A DNA stretch of 64,000 nucleotides, taken from positions 310,001-374,000 of the forward strand of contig NZ_BEWN01000002.1 in NCBI RefSeq assembly GCF_002723955.1, in the 5' to 3' direction. The notes under the pieces were generated by a model that was given only the letters and a program-made list of their open reading frames with translations, was not told where the DNA came from and ran no database searches. Every line of letters starts with the position of its first letter. Position 1 is the stretch's first letter. Below are positions 62,342 through 64,000 of the stretch, piece after piece. A program made the translations under genes and the position numbers. Source of the DNA: Gluconobacter frateurii. GTDB lineage: Bacteria > Pseudomonadota > Alphaproteobacteria > Acetobacterales > Acetobacteraceae.

Positions 62342-64000
62342 TTACGCGTAATCCTGCGAAAAGCGCGCAATATCTGGCGGAGTTGCCTCGGCCGACAAGG
62401 TTTTGACCGCCTCGTCGAGTCCCAGAATCTCCTGCTGCGCTCCGCCGAGGCGACGCATGGCGACCTTCCGCTCCTCTGCCTCGCGACGTCCGACCACCAG
62501 AATGACCGGAACACGGGCCAGGCTGTGTTCGCGGATCTTGGCGTTGATCTTGTCGTTGCGGACGTCCGTTTCGACCTGAAGACCCGCTGCTTTCAGTTTT
62601 GCGGCAACTTCAGTGGCGTAATCCGCCGCGTCGGACACGATGGAAGCCACGACAACCTGTGTCGGCGCCAGCCAGAGGGGGAACTTCCCAGCATACTGCT
62701 CAATCAGAATGCCGATGAAACGCTCGAAGCTGCCCAGGATAGCGCGGTGCAGCATGACCGGACGGTGACGCTGGCTGTCCTCCCCAATATAGGACGCATC
62801 CAGACGTTCCGGCAGAACATAGTCCACCTGAAGCGTACCGCACTGCCAGTCACGACCGATCGCATCAGTCAGGACGAACTCCAGTTTCGGGCCGTAGAAG
62901 GCGCCCTCACCGGGGTTGTATTCATATTCGACGCCAGCGATTTCGCAGGCCTTCTTGAGCGAGCCTTCGGCGCGATCCCAGACCTCGTCAGAACCGGCCC
63001 GCGTCTCCGGACGGTCCGAAAACTTCACACGGAAGCTCTCGAAGCCCAGATCTGTGTAAACCTCGGCCAGCATCTTCACGAATTTTGCGGTTTCATCCGC
63101 AATCTGGTCGTCCGTACAGAAGATGTGGGCGTCATCCTGCGTGAAGCCACGAACGCGCATGATGCCATGGAGCGAGCCGGACGGCTCATAACGATGGCAC
63201 GCGCCGAACTCTGCCATACGCAGCGGCAGTTCACGGTAGGACCGCAGGCCATGACGGAAAATCTGCACATGGCACGGGCAGTTCATCGGCTTCAGGGCGA
63301 GGGTTTTGTCCTCATCCTCAACCTGCGCGATGAACATGTTCTCGCGGTACTTGTCCCAATGACCGGAGGCTTCCCAGAGCGCGCGGTCCACGAGCTGCGG
63401 TGTGCGGACTTCTTCGTAATTGTTCCGCTCTTGCGCGCGGCGCATGTAGTCCTGAAGGACTGTGTACAGACGCCAGCCCTTGTGGTGCCAGAAGATCTGG
63501 CCGACGGCTTCTTCCTGAATATGAAAGAGGTCCATCTCGCGCCCTATGCGGCGATGATCGCGCTTCTCGGCTTCTTCCAGACGCGTCAGATGAGCGTCCA
63601 GCTCCTTCTTGTCGCGCCAGGCCGTGCCGTAGATACGGGTCAGCATGGGGTTGCGATGGTCGCCGCGCCAGTAGGCACCGGCCACGCGCATGAGCTTGAA
63701 TGCCGTTCCGACGTCTGCCGTGCCGCGCAGATGCGGACCGCGGCAGAGATCGAGCCAGTCGCCCTGACGGTAGATCGAAATCTGCTCGTCTTCCGGCAGA
63801 TCGCGGATCAGCTCGGCCTTGAAGTTCTCACCCTTCTCTTCGAAGAAGCGGATGGCTTCGTCACGATCCCACACTTCACGGGTGAAAGGAGCGTTGGCAG
63901 CAACGATCTCTCGCATTCTGGCTTCGATGGCTTCGAAGTCATCTGGCGTGAATGGCTTCTCGCGGGAGAAGTCGTAATAGAAGCCGTCCTTGATGCTCGG
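62342..64000 (-). CDS. thrS: Threonyl-tRNA synthetase, C-terminal part (5' end outside window)
   Basis: Charges tRNA-Thr. The frame runs to the last base of the window, beginning [21 protein letters not shown] on the minus strand, so about 552 residues of the C-terminal part are seen. Class II motif two is [26 protein letters not shown], motif three [20 protein letters not shown]; zinc ligands include Cys in [11 protein letters not shown]. The editing domain end is [13 protein letters not shown]. Anticodon domain at the end. Classic pairing with infC. Confidence 0.97.
   Translation of the reverse strand, partial: PSIKDGFYYDFSREKPFTPDDFEAIEARMREIVAANAPFTREVWDRDEAIRFFEEKGENFKAELIRDLPEDEQISIYRQGDWLDLCRGPHLRGTADVGTAFKLMRVAGAYWRGDHRNPMLTRIYGTAWRDKKELDAHLTRLEEAEKRDHRRIGREMDLFHIQEEAVGQIFWHHKGWRLYTVLQDYMRRAQERNNYEEVRTPQLVDRALWEASGHWDKYRENMFIAQVEDEDKTLALKPMNCPCHVQIFRHGLRSYRELPLRMAEFGACHRYEPSGSLHGIMRVRGFTQDDAHIFCTDDQIADETAKFVKMLAEVYTDLGFESFRVKFSDRPETRAGSDEVWDRAEGSLKKACEIAGVEYEYNPGEGAFYGPKLEFVLTDAIGRDWQCGTLQVDYVLPERLDASYIGEDSQRHRPVMLHRAILGSFERFIGILIEQYAGKFPLWLAPTQVVVASIVSDAADYATEVAAKLKAAGLQVETDVRNDKINAKIREHSLARVPVILVVGRREAEERKVAMRRLGGAQQEILGLDEAVKTLSAEATPPDIARFSQDYA

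Noticed and set aside
1-64000. CRISPR array, insertion sequences, rRNA or prophage
   Set aside because: No spaced direct repeats, transposase or integrase frames, rRNA sequence or phage structural genes were seen.

Overview
The window is chromosomal DNA from an acetic acid bacterium (Acetobacteraceae), most probably the genus Gluconobacter. The strongest markers are the membrane-bound PQQ polyol dehydrogenase operon sldB-sldA (24542-27144), a short-chain dehydrogenase matching my memory of Gluconobacter NAD-xylitol dehydrogenase (11232-12029), a mannitol dehydrogenase family protein, a GH68 levansucrase and a dense moderately GC-rich layout. There is no CRISPR array, rRNA operon, transposase or recognisable prophage. 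One tRNA gene, tRNA-Pro(CGG), lies at 4661-4737.

Left part (1-11 kb): the end of hemH, a small secreted protein, then a four-gene group consisting of a holin-like membrane protein, a levansucrase without a signal peptide, a papain-like cysteine hydrolase and a lipoprotein. tRNA-Pro, lepB, the ETF branch (etfB-etfA and ETF-quinone oxidoreductase), trmB and metK follow on the minus strand. Middle left (11-20 kb): xdh, dapB, an HxlR regulator divergent from azoR, flavohaemoglobin hmp divergent from nsrR across a clear NsrR-type palindrome, class I aldolase, a phosphatase, lldD, and a small AT-rich islet (about 18.7-19.85 kb) carrying a PemK-like gene and an apparent acetyltransferase remnant.

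Centre (20-40 kb): dnaK-dnaJ with a heat-shock type promoter, a large orphan lipoprotein, sldBA closed by two tandem hairpins, a glycosyltransferase with an overlapping small gene, an EamA transporter, dcd-murA, an aldo/keto reductase, a dienelactone hydrolase, a mannitol dehydrogenase, GST, free-methionine sulfoxide reductase, a LOG protein, an MFS carrier, a DUF2501 lipoprotein and dinB. Right (40-64 kb): NUDIX and ABM proteins, a PadR regulator with an RG-rich tail, a Bcr/CflA transporter, apt, a nitroreductase, hrpB, a nucleoside hydrolase, DoxX, an HtrA protease, an OmpR-type two-component system followed by a secreted-protein cluster, a very unusual PutA, a TPR/GT9-like protein, infC and the 3' part of thrS.

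Most genes are house-keeping or belong to the periplasmic-oxidation lifestyle of this genus: quinone-linked dehydrogenases (SldAB, LldD, ETF-QO) feed the respiratory chain, and soluble polyol reductases recycle NAD(P)H. The main points for a second look are (1) the signal-peptide-less levansucrase inside a lysis-cassette-like gene group, (2) a full-length PutA in which key active-site residues of both catalytic domains are replaced, and (3) three genes (trmB, hrpB, infC) that appear to start on non-ATG/GTG/TTG codons, each behind a good ribosome binding site. All family assignments come from reading the translated sequences; no database search was possible.
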